Shown: positions 14,888-27,932, numbered from the stretch's first letter. The stretch: 64,000 bases of DNA from Muraenolepis orangiensis (GCA_027704905.1 CM051002.1:821832-885831); one strand, 5' to 3'. Made by a program: numbers and translations. Notes: a model not told the origin generated them from the sequence alone.

Positions 14888-15833
14888 GGGTGCAACAGTA
14901 CGTGTATCGGTAACCACTGCAAACCGAACAAAACAAGAATCCGTTATCGTATTGTATCGAGTACGAGTCATTTGAGACGGTCAGTCGATTTGTGCTCTGT
15001 GCACGTGAGGTTAAAACCTCACACAATCAGCTGCCCCCCCAACAGAGTGGGTCACGTGTCCAACCCTGTCTCAAGTCAACACGTTGATGAGACAGTTGGC
15101 AGGACAACGAGAACCAACCAAACAGCCACAGCTCCTCCCCTCAGCCTTCAGGCCGTGGAGAACACCGCAGCGATAGCCAAATTCAATCGCAGATAGGAGA
15201 CCTTCTCTGTGGTGGAAGAATACAGGGTTCAGGGTTGTGAATCTCTTTGGATTTGATAAGCATTGCTCAGACCACCTGGAGACCTTGAGGTGGCCAGGTC
15301 CTAGGTTTTCCAAGATCCATAGCTTATATTAGTCCTTAGTATTATGTAGTCATTCGACCTATGTCAGGCAATAACACTGTATTTTTATGGAAGCCAATAG
15401 AAGCCAATCAGACACACACACACAGTTGGACGTCTCAAACTGCTCATTATGGCACACTGCGAGATAAAAAGCCGTCACGCTGTGAGTTCATGTTGACAGA
15501 CACATTGTTTAAAAGTCAAATAGAAAGGTTGTGTTTAAGGCACTGCTCGCTGTATGAGTTCCACCATATGCTGCTAGATCCATGCATATGTTTGTTAAAG
15601 TTGTGTTTAAATGACTATCTTATGGTATACAGCAGGCACTCGTGTTTTGCTTATGTTTCCGTACGCTGCTGTAAGCAACGCTTTCAATGTTGTGTACTGT
15701 AGTAATAATATAATAGTAATAAATTTAACATATAAATACAAATTCCAGTTATTTATTTTTGTCAAGATAATGAACCGGTACTGAACCGTGACACAACCAT
15801 ACTGGATCAAACCGTGAGTTTTGTGAAACATTT
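14888..15833. mobile_element. Decayed hAT-like element (Ac-type ends), interrupted
   Basis: The left edge GGGTGCAACAGTACGTGTATCGG and the right-hand run GAACCGGTACTGAACCGTG...AAACCGTGAGTTTTGTG resemble the CCGAACCG-rich sub-terminal regions of fish hAT elements. No intact transposase remains, and the far right terminus is lost where the (TA)n tract begins. The right arm of the inverted repeat lies inside it, perhaps as a later insertion. Family assignment is from memory of such termini and is tentative. Confidence 0.45.
15238..15412. repeat. Right arm of ~180-bp inverted repeat
   Basis: Reverse complement of 13,781-13,966. It is followed by a short (CA)7-like run at the position matching the (TG)n array of the left arm. 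The 13-mer TTATGGCACACTG occurs outside both arms in the same direction (13,605-13,617 and 15,447-15,459). Confidence 0.9.
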
Positions 15834-15835
15834 CA

Positions 15836-15900
15836 CTATATATATATATACAGTATATATATAGATATATGTAAATATGTAAATATATACATATATCTAT

Positions 15901-15976
<76 letters not shown>

Positions 15977-16034
15977 TATATATATATATATATATATATA
16001 GTATATATATAGGTATATGTATATATGTATATAC
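15836..16034. repeat. (TA)n-rich tract
   Basis: About 200 bp of nearly pure TA with GTA and CTA interruptions. It is self-complementary and could extrude cruciforms. Tyr/Ile ORFs across it are artefacts. Confidence 0.96.
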
Positions 16035-19000
16035 GTGCATAGATAGCCTAACACCAGACATATTTGTTAAGGCTTAATACAGAGGCTGAACCAATGTTTC
16101 TCCCTTCCTGCCTGTTGGATAATTTGAGATTTCACACCAAGGCCAATTAGTTTGGTGGCAGAGCTTATTGGGATGGAACAGCGAGATGCATTACGATGGA
16201 CAAAGCATCGCTGGCAAGAAAAAAAAGGAAGGAAAAGTGTGTCAATCACACACGTCAGCCCCACGCTGGGAGAGAGGAAACAGGTCGGATTCGCATCGCC
16301 GCCCAACCAACGTCACTTGAAAAGCCTCGACTGCTAAACTGCGCCGTGTTCCGGAGCGTCCCCAGTCCGTGACAAAACATCACACGGGACACAATGTGAA
16401 GCATACCTACAAGGGGGTTTTATGGAGTACTGCATGACTGGAATTAAACACAATTATAAATGTAATATAAATGCAAATATAAATGTGTGGTAAGACGCAG
16501 ACAATGTGCTGTAGGACCCTGTTCAGGGTCCTGGCCTAAATACACCGTCACTTTGCAATAGCAAGTACTCAGAAGAAGAAGTACAACATGATGAGTATTC
16601 ATCTAAATAGTTAAGTACAAACGTATTGACTGAAAAAGTCAGAAGTCATTTAAGAAATTATCAAATTAAAAACACTGGCAAGCTACTGTTGGATATGACA
16701 ATGTAATTATTTCAGGTGAAGGTAAATAAATGAACATACATCTGTCCACCTTTAAGTGTGATGAAATGACAAGTCATCATTTCCTGATTAGATAACCTGC
16801 CACATATACACCAGGACAATATTCCCAATCTGTATCTCTCGCAAAGTATTATTCAAATTATACTAATTTCAATGATATTACTTTCTTGTTGTCTCCTTAT
16901 TATATTATGATTATTATATTATATGTAACATGCATTGCGCATGTACATGTTACAGTGTCCTTAAACTAGTATAGTTGTCTCAAGTATATATATGTTTCTA
17001 TATACAGTATATTTATGTATATATTTCTTTGTTTCTGGGACAGATTGCAGCATTGATCATCTATGGGGAGACGCATGTCTCCACATAGACCTCCAATGAT
17101 CAATAGACATTTGATTTTTCTTCCTGGCTCAATATTCAGCCATCCGGATGCCTTCTGCTGTGTTTCTGTGGAAGAGTCACAGTGTGCAGTGCTGTGTTGG
17201 ATCTATTTTATTATCCAATGGGAATGGAGTAAAACCACAGTTGGGCTCCTGTTTCCAGGCAGACTATGTGCGACTCTCTAACATTTCAGTCTAAAGTATC
17301 TACTTGAATTCAATTAAAAAAGGTAATTTGAAAATAATAATAATATGTTGCTTTTCTAACACAGAGGTATCTGGCTTTCTCAGAGGAGATCTGGTAACCC
17401 TCTATTAACAGACCACTGTTTCCAGAACATGCCATTGAGTATAGGGCAGCAACAGGTTCAGAGAATATTGTGTACATAAACAACTTGATGCTTGACAGTG
17501 GATCCCTTTTAGGAAAATAAATATCTTAGAAAGATTAAAGAGTAGTCTGCTACGGTTTGCATTTAGAGTTGGATGCATTAAACATGACGCGACAAGTTTC
17601 CACAGTACTGCAAAAGTGTCACCTGTCCATCATAATTGTCTATCTTAATTGATCGGCTGTTGTTGATAACCTGTCCTTCTGATCAATATGTTTTAGATCT
17701 TTATCCTGACGTATACATATACACCCCCCCCCCCACCTCCCGCCTTCACAACTATTTATATCAAGAAAGGACGATCACTTAGGAGTCAAGAATCACATTT
17801 TATGGATGCACAATTACACATTTTAAAGCCAATAGCCTCCAACATGTTTTGGCATGCCTATGACTGACAAACAATGTGTTCACTGGACCTCTGAGAGATC
17901 CTCTCTACTGAGGCTTTCTAATGAGAAGAACTTGTTTGATTTGGATATGCGCCACATTATGAAGGCATGCTACGCTCTGCCTGCCATTTCATGTTGTCTT
18001 CATCTTTATGCTCTGAACTGTGTTGCTTTACACTAGCACTCCACAAAGGGTGAACAAGCTGTGAGTCATCTACGGGTGTGAAACAAGAGCAGTGGGCCAT
18101 TATGTAGGTCATATTCAAAAGTATATTAAGTGCTAATAGGCATGTTTATTAACAAAAATACCAATAACCAACACAAGGCAATGTATCAGCAGTCTACAAT
18201 GGTGTCTGTTGAATGCACATTCAATGCTTATTTTCTAATTTGGGAAGGGAGTAATATAATTATCCAATTTATGGCAGAGCAGTGCAGTGAATATACATTC
18301 TAGCAAACAGACTAAGGCTAATCATGTAGGGTCCCATATGACACAGGCTTTTATCTCCATAAACACACAGGCCTCTTCTCACTCAGTAGTGAGAAGTTTT
18401 TTTGTAGCCAGCTGGATATTTGAGATAGAAGTGTCAAAAAGTGCTTGTCATCTGGAACCAAAACCACCCCATCTCACTAGGTCTGCCACCACATCCAGCG
18501 CTGGATAGAGTCTCTTAAACAGAGGAACACACACTGCTTTAGTGGTTAGCGCGGGTACCATCACAATCTGGATCAAAACCAAAGGTCCAAAGAGTCCTTC
18601 TCACAAGTTGAGGCGCTAATCGGTTGAACAGACAAACTGTCTATTAGTAATAGACAATATTGACATCATCAATTATGAACAAAGCCAGTATGGGGTAATT
18701 ACAACCAGAGGGATCCCAACGAGGCCACAGCGGGAACAAGGAAGCATGACAAACCAGACTATAGAACCAACCATCTGCCATATTGAGATAAGCTGCCCGG
18801 GTTAAAGAGCATAGGGGAGGGACACTGATTTAAATGTGATTAATGGAGGTCCAGGGCTTTCGATCCCATCCGGTACCAAGCCACCAGGCCGGCCAACCGG
18901 CCAGCCGGCCGGCCTGATAGACCGGCGTTCAAAGCTGCAGACTATCTGACGGAGCAGGGTCTGGCCCCTGCACAGAGCGCTCAGGAGCGGACCGCCTGGC

Positions 19001-20669
19001 AGCCACGGAGCTACGACTGAAGACCAAGAAGGTTTTTTTAAGGCGGGTTTAAAAAAAAAAAATACAACCAATACTAACATGATAAAAAAAACAATAACCA
19101 TGAACAGAAGACCATCAGCCAATGATGTGTCGGTTAAACGTACAAATATTAAATAAGAAAATCGTCCTATGGATCTGTTTCAAAAGATGAATCTGATACA
19201 ATTGTCCATTAGTATGACTGAATATTTGTGCGTGAAATTCATGATAAGCAGATCGAGTGCAATGACAGCCGAGTGAAGTCTGTGAGGAACACTCAGCAGA
19301 AGGCTGCACTGTGGACTGCAAAGTTCTATATATTTTTCGGAAGAAACAAAGGAGAAATGTGGGATATTGCAATTCCCTGCGAGCTGATAAATGGCTGTTT
19401 TAACAATGGATTGTGATTGCTTTTACCTCCACCCAACGCGTCTGGGAGGTTTATTTTTTATTTGGTTTCCTCTCGGCTCCAGCTTATGGTAGCATGATAG
19501 CTTAGAGCAGCTTAAGAAATCATAAGACAGCTAACAAGCGTGTGAAGAAGCTAAGCCAGTTCATCATGTTCTCATCTGATATGATCCCCCCCCCGTCACC
19601 CCCCGTCATCCCGTCAAAACCAATAATGGCAGATGCTAATTTAAGCTGGCCTTCATATGCATGCCACCACACGGCTAAATTACTCCATATCACAGCTAAA
19701 TTATAGCATATGACATAACTCCCATTTTGATTGGTTCCCTTTGATCATATCCTTCGGTAATATCCTTCCATATTACATTAACCAATTTTGATTGCACTAG
19801 TATTCCTGAGAACATTGTCTTGACAGACAAATCTATTTTTAAATACTCTTAACATGTCACTTAAGTGCACCGCTGGTACAGCTCTGAAACAACAGATGGT
19901 GCTCACAACCACTCATTTAGAGGAAGCTGCTTTTGACAGCATTTCATAACAGGCTGTTAACTTGTACGTTCATATTTTCTCCCGAGTTGATCCAGAGCGA
20001 GAGGGGAGAGGGGAGGGGAAGTAAAAGTCCAAGAATCAATTCAAATCATACTGTGAGATTGATGTCGCAAATATGCAAGCAAAAAACACGACTGAATTGG
20101 AATTTGTGACGTGTATAACTCAAGCGTTGCTGGGCGTTCTGTCTGCGTGTGATGAAGCGACCAAATGATTGCCTAATTCCCAATGACAGTGCACTTTTCT
20201 ATGCATCAATACGGACCCTGGTTGACAATGCCAGGCTGGGAAAGTAAAAGTTCTGCTACATTGCTATTTTATGTATTTCTGCTATGCTCCAGCAGTTCTC
20301 TGGGACAGCTAATTTCCCGGGATTGGCGCTGATTGGCAGACAGGCTGACTCAAAATACTTTTTTTCCCTCACATTTATACTTTGTGAGCCTGGAAGTTCC
20401 ACCTCCTGTCACAGATCGTCCCGTTATGGATTATAATACAAAATAGGCTTTTATAACTTCTTCAGCGAGCAACATTTCATTTTTTTTTGCCCAGTATCCA
20501 ATTCTACGCCAACCTTACTTCTACCGTCAACTCAAGGATTTGGCATTTGAACTACTGGTCCTCCTTTAAATCCAGGCCTTGTCAAAGAAGAGCATGCAGC
20601 CCAATCAAAACGCTTCACCGTCAGCCGCTCTGACAGCCGGAACAGCTGAGCCACATGCATACACTCCTA
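16035..20669. other. Long AT-rich stretch with no gene recognised
   Basis: This 4.6-kb stretch is the most unique-looking DNA of the window. Visible items are a C run (about 17,723-17,734), a cluster of nested GGCCGGCC palindromes near 18,884-18,925, and an A run at about 19,051-19,062. All ORFs are short (at most about 106 residues) and unrecognised. Conserved non-coding elements cannot be judged without comparison to other fish. Confidence 0.5.
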
Positions 20670-20856
20670 CACTCCTATCAGAGCTACCCTTATAGAGCAT
20701 GTGAATCACTCCTATCAGAGCTACCCTTATAGAGCATACACTCCTATCAGAGCTACCCTTATAGAGCATACACTCCTATCAGAGCTACCCTTATAGAGCA
20801 TGTGAATCACTCCTATCAGAGCTACCCTTATAGAGCATGTGAATCACTCCCATCAG
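20670..20856. repeat. ~30-bp minisatellite with two alternative linkers
   Basis: Five and a half copies of a 30-bp unit (from ACTCCTATCAGAGC to TTATAGAGCAT). They are joined by either a 7-bp GTGAATC linker or a 2-bp AC linker, and the last copy is degenerate. Confidence 0.93.
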
Positions 20857-21323
20857 AGTCTCTCAGGAGAGAGACTGATGTTATCCTCAATGGAAGAAGA
20901 AGCTATTGACAGCTAAATGCGGCAGAAGATGTTTCAGGAAAGACCTCACAGGGTAACGTTTGTGTGTCTCCAAGCTCTCTGCTTTCGCCTTGACTGAGAT
21001 ATCTTTGATAAGTCAATGGCGTGCTCCGAGCGGGCGCTCCACACCACCGTACACGAGTCACCGAGATATAGTGCCGAGCAGCCAGGGCCCACGTACTTCA
21101 TCCACACCCAAAGAAGATAGAACTTCCATCCTACTGTACCTTGGGATCAGCTCCCTTACATGTGGGTAATGCATGGTGGTGGTCCATCTCTTCATCCTCC
21201 AGCATATTGACAGTTGACCAAAATGCAGCCATGCGTGAAGCTGCTGTGATCAAACTTTTTTAATTTATTTATTTATTTATCACCTGCCAGAACTTGTAAT
21301 ATGTTATATTGTAAATCGAAATC

Positions 21324-21530
21324 TGAATCCTCTTTCTTGGTCCCATACATCTACACACACAGTGAAATGTGTTTCTCTGCATTAAACCCGTCCTAGTATT
21401 ACATACAAGATCAGATACAATATATTTGTATTGGCCAATTGCAACAGGTACATTGGAATGCTTACTCCCCATTCCCTCCACAGTTTACATCTCCAAGTAT
21501 TAGGAGCAGTGGGTGAGTGTTCATGTGCAT
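21324..21530 (-). mobile_element. SINE fragment interrupted by a LINE 3'-end insertion
   Basis: The minus-strand 3' half of a SINE (ATCCTCTTT...AGTGAAATGTGTT...CTGCATTAAACCCG) is cut at AGTATTA and resumes as AGTATTAGGAGCAGTGGG. The same SINE body is continuous in the copy at 38.7 kb. The 94-bp insert (21,402-21,495) belongs to the LINE-tail family and is flanked by AGTATTA at 21,395-21,401 and 21,496-21,502, a 7-bp target duplication. Confidence 0.8.
21402..21495 (-). mobile_element. 5'-truncated LINE 3' end inserted in a SINE
   Basis: It contains CCAATTGCAACAGGTACATT and GGAATGCTTACTCCCCATTC, shared with pieces at 9.84, 42.4, 43.35, 44.04 and 52.0 kb. The plus-strand copy at 52.0 kb ends in ATCTTGAATCTTGAA, which supports a LINE tail. 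Confidence 0.75.
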
Positions 21531-22213
21531 TCATGGGATTTGGCCGCTTGCTGCAAATTTATCTTGGGTAGCAAAGTCCACGAGTTACCGAAATGAAACC
21601 AAGCCGCCGTCCACATGACTGATTAAGAGTCAACTCAGAATACAAGCTCCCAACGCCACGGACCAAACAAACACCACAATAGCGCTTTCTAAACAATTAT
21701 TATTTTTTTCTATTTTTTTGAAGAATAAGATAACAAGCAAACAAATGTATTACTACCAATAGAAATGCGTTTTTGTACTGCCCATTGTGTCAGAAAAATT
21801 AATTATTTTGAAGCCTTCCTTGTTAATTATTATATCAGATAGCCGTGTTATGAATGAAGCAGACAGATAGACAGAACAAATATATGCATATTTAGTTCAT
21901 GAAAATATATCTTCACCCCACTCTATTACTATATATATATTTGTATATATATATATTTAACTACAAAGTAAACTGTGTGTATATACTATATATATACACA
22001 ATGTATGTGTATGTAAAAAAAATTTAAAAGACGACCATGCATTCATATGTCCCAATACGATCTTCCTGTCTTAATTGCTAAACCTTCTGTAAATTCCTCC
22101 AGATGACACAAAAAACCCAACATTTAGACCCTTGAGAAGCAATAGTTCCAATAAAAGGCTTCCACACCCTTCGCTAACCACACACAGCGCCTTCAACCGA
22201 CCACCAGGGAATC

Positions 22214-22260
<47 letters not shown>

Positions 22261-22390
22261 CGGCAGATAAATATGTGTGCCGGCTCCTCATTCCTTCTAT
22301 TACATTTTATAATCAATACACAAACCTTGGAGGAGCGTGTAATGTCTCTCACATGACACGTCTCTCTGGGTGAGAGCCGCCTGCCGCAGC
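21531..22390. other. No gene; AT-rich tracts and a (CA)n array
   Basis: AT-rich runs near 21,930-22,000 and (CA)n at about 22,217-22,258. No coding content recognised. Confidence 0.5.
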
Positions 22391-23431
22391 CTCAAGGGGA
22401 GCGCCGGGGGGAGAGCGCTAGGGGAGAGCGCTAGGGGAGAGCGCTAGGGGTGAGCGCTAGGGGAGGGAGAGCGCTAGGGGAGAGCGCTAGAGGAGAGCGC
22501 CGGGGGGAGAGCGCTAGGGGAGAGCGCTAGGGAGAGCGAGAGCGCCGGGGGAGAGCGCTAGGGGAGAGCGCTGGGGGAGAGCGCTAGGGGAGAGTGCCGG
22601 GGGGGAGAGCACTGGGGGAGAGCGCTAGGGGAGAGCGCTGGGGGAGAGCGCTAGGGGAGAGCGCCGGGGGAGAGCGCTAGGGGAGAGCGCTAGGGGAGAG
22701 CGCTAGGGGAGAGCGCCGGGGGGAAAGCGCTAGGGGAGAGCACCGGGGGGAGAGCGCTAGGGGAGAGCGCTAGGGGAGAGCGCTAGGGGAGAGTGCCGGG
22801 GGGGAGAGCACTGGGGGAGAGCGCTAGGGGAGAGCGCTGGGGGAGAGCGCTAGGGGAGAGCGCCGGGGGGAGAGCGCCGGGGGAGAGCGCTAGGGGAGAG
22901 CGCTGGGGGAGAGTGCCGGGGGGGAGAGCACTGGGGGAGAGCGCTTAGGGGAGAGCGCTGGGGGAGAGCGCTAGGGGAGAGCGCTAGGGGAGAGTGCCGG
23001 GGGGAGAGCGCTGGGGGAGAGTGCCGGGGGGAGAGCGCTGGGGGAGAGCGCTAGGGGAGAGCGCTGGGGGAGAGCGCTAGGGGAGAGTGCCGGGGGGAGA
23101 GCGCTGGGGGAGAGCGCTAGGGGAGAGCGCTGGGGGAGAGCGCTAGGGGAGAGTGCCGGGGGGGGAGAGCACTGGGGGAGAGCGCTAGGGGAGAGCGCTG
23201 GGGGAGAGCACTGGGGGAGAGCGCCAGGGGGGAGAGCGCTGGGGGAGAGCACAGGGGGAGAGCGCCGGGGGGGAGAGCGCTGGGGGAGAGCACAGGGGGA
23301 GAGCGCCGGGGGGGAGAGCGCTGGGGGAGAGCGCTAGGGGAGAGCACCGGGGGAGAGTGCCGGGGGGGAGAGCACTGGGGGAGAGCGCTAGGGGAGAGCA
23401 CCGGGGGAGAGCACCGGGGGAGAGTGCCGGG
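22391..23431. repeat. 1-kb purine-rich minisatellite GGGGAGAGCGCTA
   Basis: Roughly 75 copies of a 13-14-bp unit, GGGGAGAGCGCTA, with frequent variants (GCGCTGG, GCGCCGGG, GCACCGGG, GTGCCGGG). Every unit has a G run of 4-7, and most carry AGCGCT, a 6-bp palindrome. Neighbouring variants recur in blocks, indicating duplication of multi-unit segments. The Pro/Ser/Ala/Leu ORFs on the minus strand are repeat translations. Confidence 0.97.
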
Positions 23432-23559
23432 TCCCCGGGACGGTCCTCCAGTAATGAGATCATTCTGGGTGAAGTGATGCTGAAAATGAATCATCTCCCG
23501 CTCCTATCCCCCAATGGTTATGGTGGGCACCTTTCTCCTGGACCTGATGCACCCCAGCC

Positions 23560-24125
23560 ATCCATCCATCCATCCGACCACCGACCACCACCTCTACCTC
23601 CATCACCACCACCACCTCACCACCACCACCTCCACCACCACCACCTCACCACCACCACCACCACCACCACCACCACCACCTCTACCTCCATCACCACCAC
23701 CACCTCCACCACCACCACCTCCACCACCACCACCACCACCTCTACCTCCATCACCACCACCTCCACCTCCATCACCACCACCTCCACCACCTCCACCACC
23801 ACCACCACCTCTACCTCCATCACCACCACCACCTCCACCATCACCACCTCTACCTCCATCACCACCACCTCCACCACCACCACCACCTCCACCTCCACCA
23901 CCACCTCCATCACAACCACCACCACCACCACCACCACCTCCACCTCCACCACCACCTCCATCACAACCACCACCACCACCACCACCACCACCTCCACCTC
24001 CACCACCACCTCCATCACAACCACCACCACCACCACCACCACCACCTCCACCACCACCACCTCCACCACCTCCACCACCACCACCACCTCCATCACAACC
24101 ACCACCACCACCACCTCCACCACAG
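23560..24125. repeat. (CCA)n/(CCT)n trinucleotide tract
   Basis: About 565 bp of CCA with CCT and TCA interruptions on the pyrimidine-rich strand. Within it a block of about 60 bp containing CATCACAACC recurs several times (near 23,910, 23,968, 24,016 and 24,092). Poly-Thr, poly-Pro and poly-Gly ORFs up to 272 residues lie in five frames and are artefacts. Confidence 0.97.
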
Positions 24126-24227
24126 GCCAGTGGCTTCCACTCTTCAGGCCCACTGGTTCCCCTCAACCTATCTGACAGGTCCTCCCACATATAATGGAAT
24201 CAGAGCCAATCCAACTGAGCATTGGTG

Positions 24228-24358
24228 TAGGTTAAAGGGTATTAAACAGAGAGGTTAAAGGGTATTAAACAGAGAGGTTAAAGGGTATTAAACAGAGAGG
24301 TTAAAGGGTATTAAACAGAGAGGTTAAACAGAGAGGTATTAAACAGAGAGGTTAAAGT
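24228..24358. repeat. 23-bp minisatellite GGTTAAAGGGTATTAAACA
   Basis: Four complete head-to-tail copies of GGTTAAAGGGTATTAAACA followed by GAGA, then two shortened copies that retain only parts of the unit. Confidence 0.93.
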
Positions 24359-25827
24359 TTGTTAAGTGCACACGGATCGTCGGTTACCCAGGAAAGACCA
24401 TCTCTCTCTCTCTCTCTGGTGGAAGTCTGCTAACAGATGGACCCGACGTCCCCACAGAGGGAAGAGGGCGCCGGTCAGAGGTCAACTCGACAACAAGACA
24501 CCAACACGCGAGGAGTGGAACCGAGTGGGAATAAAAGCGACTGGGGACCTCCCTCCACCCAGGAGGGATGAGGATGTGTGCCTCACAGGGTCCAAGTCAT
24601 CTCAGTGCGTGTTCCTGTCCCACGTATAAATCACACCCTCACAATCTCGTGAACCTGGCAAGCCTCTCGCCTTGCAAATGGTGAGATAAAAGGGGGAGGG
24701 GGGGGGGGTGACGGGGGGGGGGGGGGGGAGGAGCGTGGGGCTTTTATTGCGAGTGTAAGCAGCTCATCAGACGATTGGTTCATTGCAAATCCATTTAGCG
24801 GGCGGCGCATTAATCATCGCATGGAGAGCCCGGTGCTGTTTCTGCTGGCCTGTGGTTTCCTGGGGAGCGGCGTTGGATAATTCTGCTACAATAGCAAAGG
24901 AAACGTGTTATGTCCACTACATTATTCATTGTTTCATTTTTCTTGATTTAATTTTTTATATTTTTTTAGTTTTTTAGTTGAAAACACATATCCGCTCCAA
25001 AAACACCTTTACTTAAATTCATAGAGCGTTTTTTGGGGGTAGCAGAGGTCACAGAGGTCACCGGGTGACCTCTACTCTCTGAGGTCTCCCAGGCGCCGTC
25101 TCATGGTGGAGAATAAACTACAGACACACACAAATACTACATAATACACACATAAACAGAGCAGATTGAATCTCACTATTGTACAGTGCATTTACCAGGT
25201 TTTTAACAGTATATTACCGGGCTATTCAGAGGAAATAGCTTGTTGTGGTGGAAGATGCCATTATGGCCTTTAGCAATTTCCCCATCAGATTCCCTCAGGC
25301 TCTCCGGCTCTGTCTGTTTACATAGAGACACACAGCAGGACATTAGATGCTAATGTGATGCTACGATCGTCACAAGACGGCTTCACTAAACACCAGGTCA
25401 ACTAAGCACATGATAGTATAGGATATGAAGTATAGGCACATAGACTTGCTGGCATCTAAAGCATCACTTGACCTGCAGTTTATGCTAAAACTGCAGCATA
25501 TGCATAAACTTAATTACTGGATTCAGTGGTTCATCGACCAAATGAAACACACGATAATTATCCTCATTAAGGCAAAGTCGGTGTCAAGAAGACTGTTTAA
25601 AACAGTTCTTTAAACAACGTAACACGCCGTGTTAAATACCAGCATGAAATGAAATTCACTGGCGAATGCATCATATCCAAAGAGATGCACAAAGTGCACA
25701 AGTCAGACACAATGAGTATGAACATCAGATCGGACTAAAGGCTGATGGCACGGTGCCACGGGCAAAGTAATATTAAACTAACTGTGACTCCATTTGGACT
25801 GAATAACAATGGACAGAAACCTGAAAG
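24359..25827. other. No gene; poly-G runs
   Basis: G runs at about 24,693-24,728 may be length-unstable. The 87-residue ORF at 24,366 and the 62-residue ORF at 25,425 have no recognised features. Confidence 0.5.
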
Positions 25828-25983
<156 letters not shown>

Positions 25984-26444
25984 CTTAAGCTGAATTCACA
26001 CATCTGCGTCAGAACTCAGAGACACAATGCAGATCTTTGCAGAGCTGCCTGCATTTCTACTTCAAAGTCACGTTAACGTGTACACAAGGGGGCAGTATAG
26101 TTTTTCCAGGCCGGATGTACCTGAACCAACAAACCAAAACAGCCAACCAAAACAGAAAGCGAGGCCGAGTCTGCTCCATTGAAAAGATGTTGAAAAACAT
26201 ATCCATGTGAAAATGATCATTCAAGTGTACTGCTGAAGAGCGGTTGGTGAATAATGTGTCTTTGATTACGCAAGGTGCCTTCATTTTATGAAGGCACATG
26301 ACTCCAAACCCCCCACTGAGATAAGCCATGCGTGGCTCTGGCAGGACCGCCGGTCTTCAAGCGACACACCGGTCGCTGACCGCCAAAGGTCTCTGAGTAA
26401 CGACTCTCTGCATACGCACCTGACCAACAAGTGTTATTTGGGCT
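25984..26444. other. No gene recognised
   Basis: Unique-looking DNA between two TG arrays. No exon, RNA gene or element end seen. Confidence 0.5.
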
Positions 26445-26462
26445 TTATGTGTGTGTGTGTGT

Positions 26463-26516
<54 letters not shown>

Positions 26517-26672
26517 TTTTTACGGGCACGTGTCTGTGTGTTTGTGTACTTACACGTGTGTATGAGTGTGTGTATGTTTCCATGTGGATGTGGATATGGA
26601 TGTGGATGTGGATGTGTTTCTGCATGTGTGTGTGTGTGTGTGTGTATGTGTGTGTGTGGATGTGTGTGGGAA
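26445..26672. repeat. Compound (TG)n with GGATGT units
   Basis: TG runs at the left and right with a central GGATGT/GGATAT hexamer block at about 26,584-26,614. Confidence 0.94.
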
Positions 26673-26796
26673 TTTGCATGTTTCCAACGTATCATGAGTA
26701 CGAGAATAGTCGCCGGCCAAAAGGTCAAGCTTCACAATACCCCTACGTAGAGGCCAGTCACTCACGAGAGACGCCGACCGGTGTGCTTAACCACAG

Positions 26797-27376
26797 CACC
26801 CCGATACCTCGACACCCTGACACCCTGATACCCTGATACCCTGACACCCTGACACCCTGACACCCTGATACCCTTATACCCTGACACCCTGATACCCTGA
26901 CACCCTGATACCCTTATACCCTGACACCATTATACCCTGATACCCTGATACCCTGACACCCTGACACCCTGATACCCGAGACCCTGATACCCTGACACCC
27001 TGACACCCTGATACCCGAGACCCTGATACCCTGACACCCTGATACCCGAGACCCTGATACCCTGATACCCTGACACCCTGACACCCTGATACCGACCCTG
27101 ATACCCCGACACCCTGACACCCTGACACCCTGACACCCTGATACCCTGACACCCTGACACCCTGATACCCAGATACCCTGATACCTCGGCACCCTGACAC
27201 CCTGACACCCTGACACCCTGATACCCAGACACCCTGATACCCAGACACCCTGATACCCAGATACCCTGATACCTCGGCACCCTGACACCCTGACACCCTG
27301 ATACCGAGACACCCTGATACCCAGACACCCTGATACCCTGATACCCTGACACCCTGACACCCTGACACCCCGACAC
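26797..27376. repeat. 8-bp minisatellite CCCTGAYA
   Basis: About 70 copies of CCCTGACA or CCCTGATA, with interspersed CCCGAGA, CCCAGA and CCTCGGCA variants. Larger blocks such as the CCCGAGACCCTGATACC context repeat three times near 26,970-27,060, and a CCTCGGCA block repeats near 27,184 and 27,271. It resembles a telomeric repeat by eye but has the wrong period. The Val/Ser/Gly/Tyr/Gln ORFs on the minus strand are artefacts. Confidence 0.96.
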
Positions 27377-27721
27377 TCTTCTGAATTTACAGGCAAAGAC
27401 TTTGTCTATTCATAAATAACCGACTATGCACTTTGATGCTTTTCATAATGCAAACAATGTGTGTCTGAATTTTAGAGGATATATATTAAAAGTATGTTTT
27501 TAAGACAAGATTATCTTTACAGCATAAACATCACAGCTTGAATTCACACCTCCGTACGTCAAAGGATTTTTCACAGGAATATTAGAAGAAAAAAGAGAGA
27601 AGGGTTATATTGGGAAATAGGTGTTTGGCACCATGGCCCCCGTCTCTTTAGCATTCCCTGAAAATCATATTAAAGAGGATGGGAGCGGAGCAACCGAGGC
27701 AATGTTCACTAGCCATCCCCC
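27377..27721. other. No gene recognised
   Basis: Short AT-leaning unique-looking interval with no recognisable feature. Confidence 0.5.
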
Positions 27722-27932
27722 AGTGGGGTCACAAGAGAGAGAACCTACCAATGCAGTGGAGGTGGGATCACAAGAGAGAACCTACCATGCAGTGGAGGTG
27801 GATCACAAGAGAGAGAACCTACCAATGCAGTGGAGGTGGGATCACAAGAGAGAGAGAGAACCTACCAATGCAGTGGAGGTGGGATCACAAGAGAGAGAGA
27901 ACCTACCAATGCAGTGGAGGTGGTGGTGGTTG
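27722..27932. repeat. ~37-44-bp minisatellite
   Basis: Five copies of a unit containing GGATCACAAGAGAGA, AACCTACC and ATGCAGTGGAGGT. Copies differ in the number of GA dinucleotides (and by a deleted AA or GG), which shifts the reading frame from copy to copy. The 105- and 112-residue ORFs here are therefore repeat products. Confidence 0.93.

Noticed and set aside
23357..24175. Long Thr/Ser/Pro ORFs as a mucin-like gene
   Set aside because: They are translations of a CCA/CCT tract, open in five frames at once, with no signal peptide or exon structure.
26797..27376. CCCTGAYA array as telomeric DNA
   Set aside because: The period is 8 rather than 6, and no (CCCTAA)n units are present.
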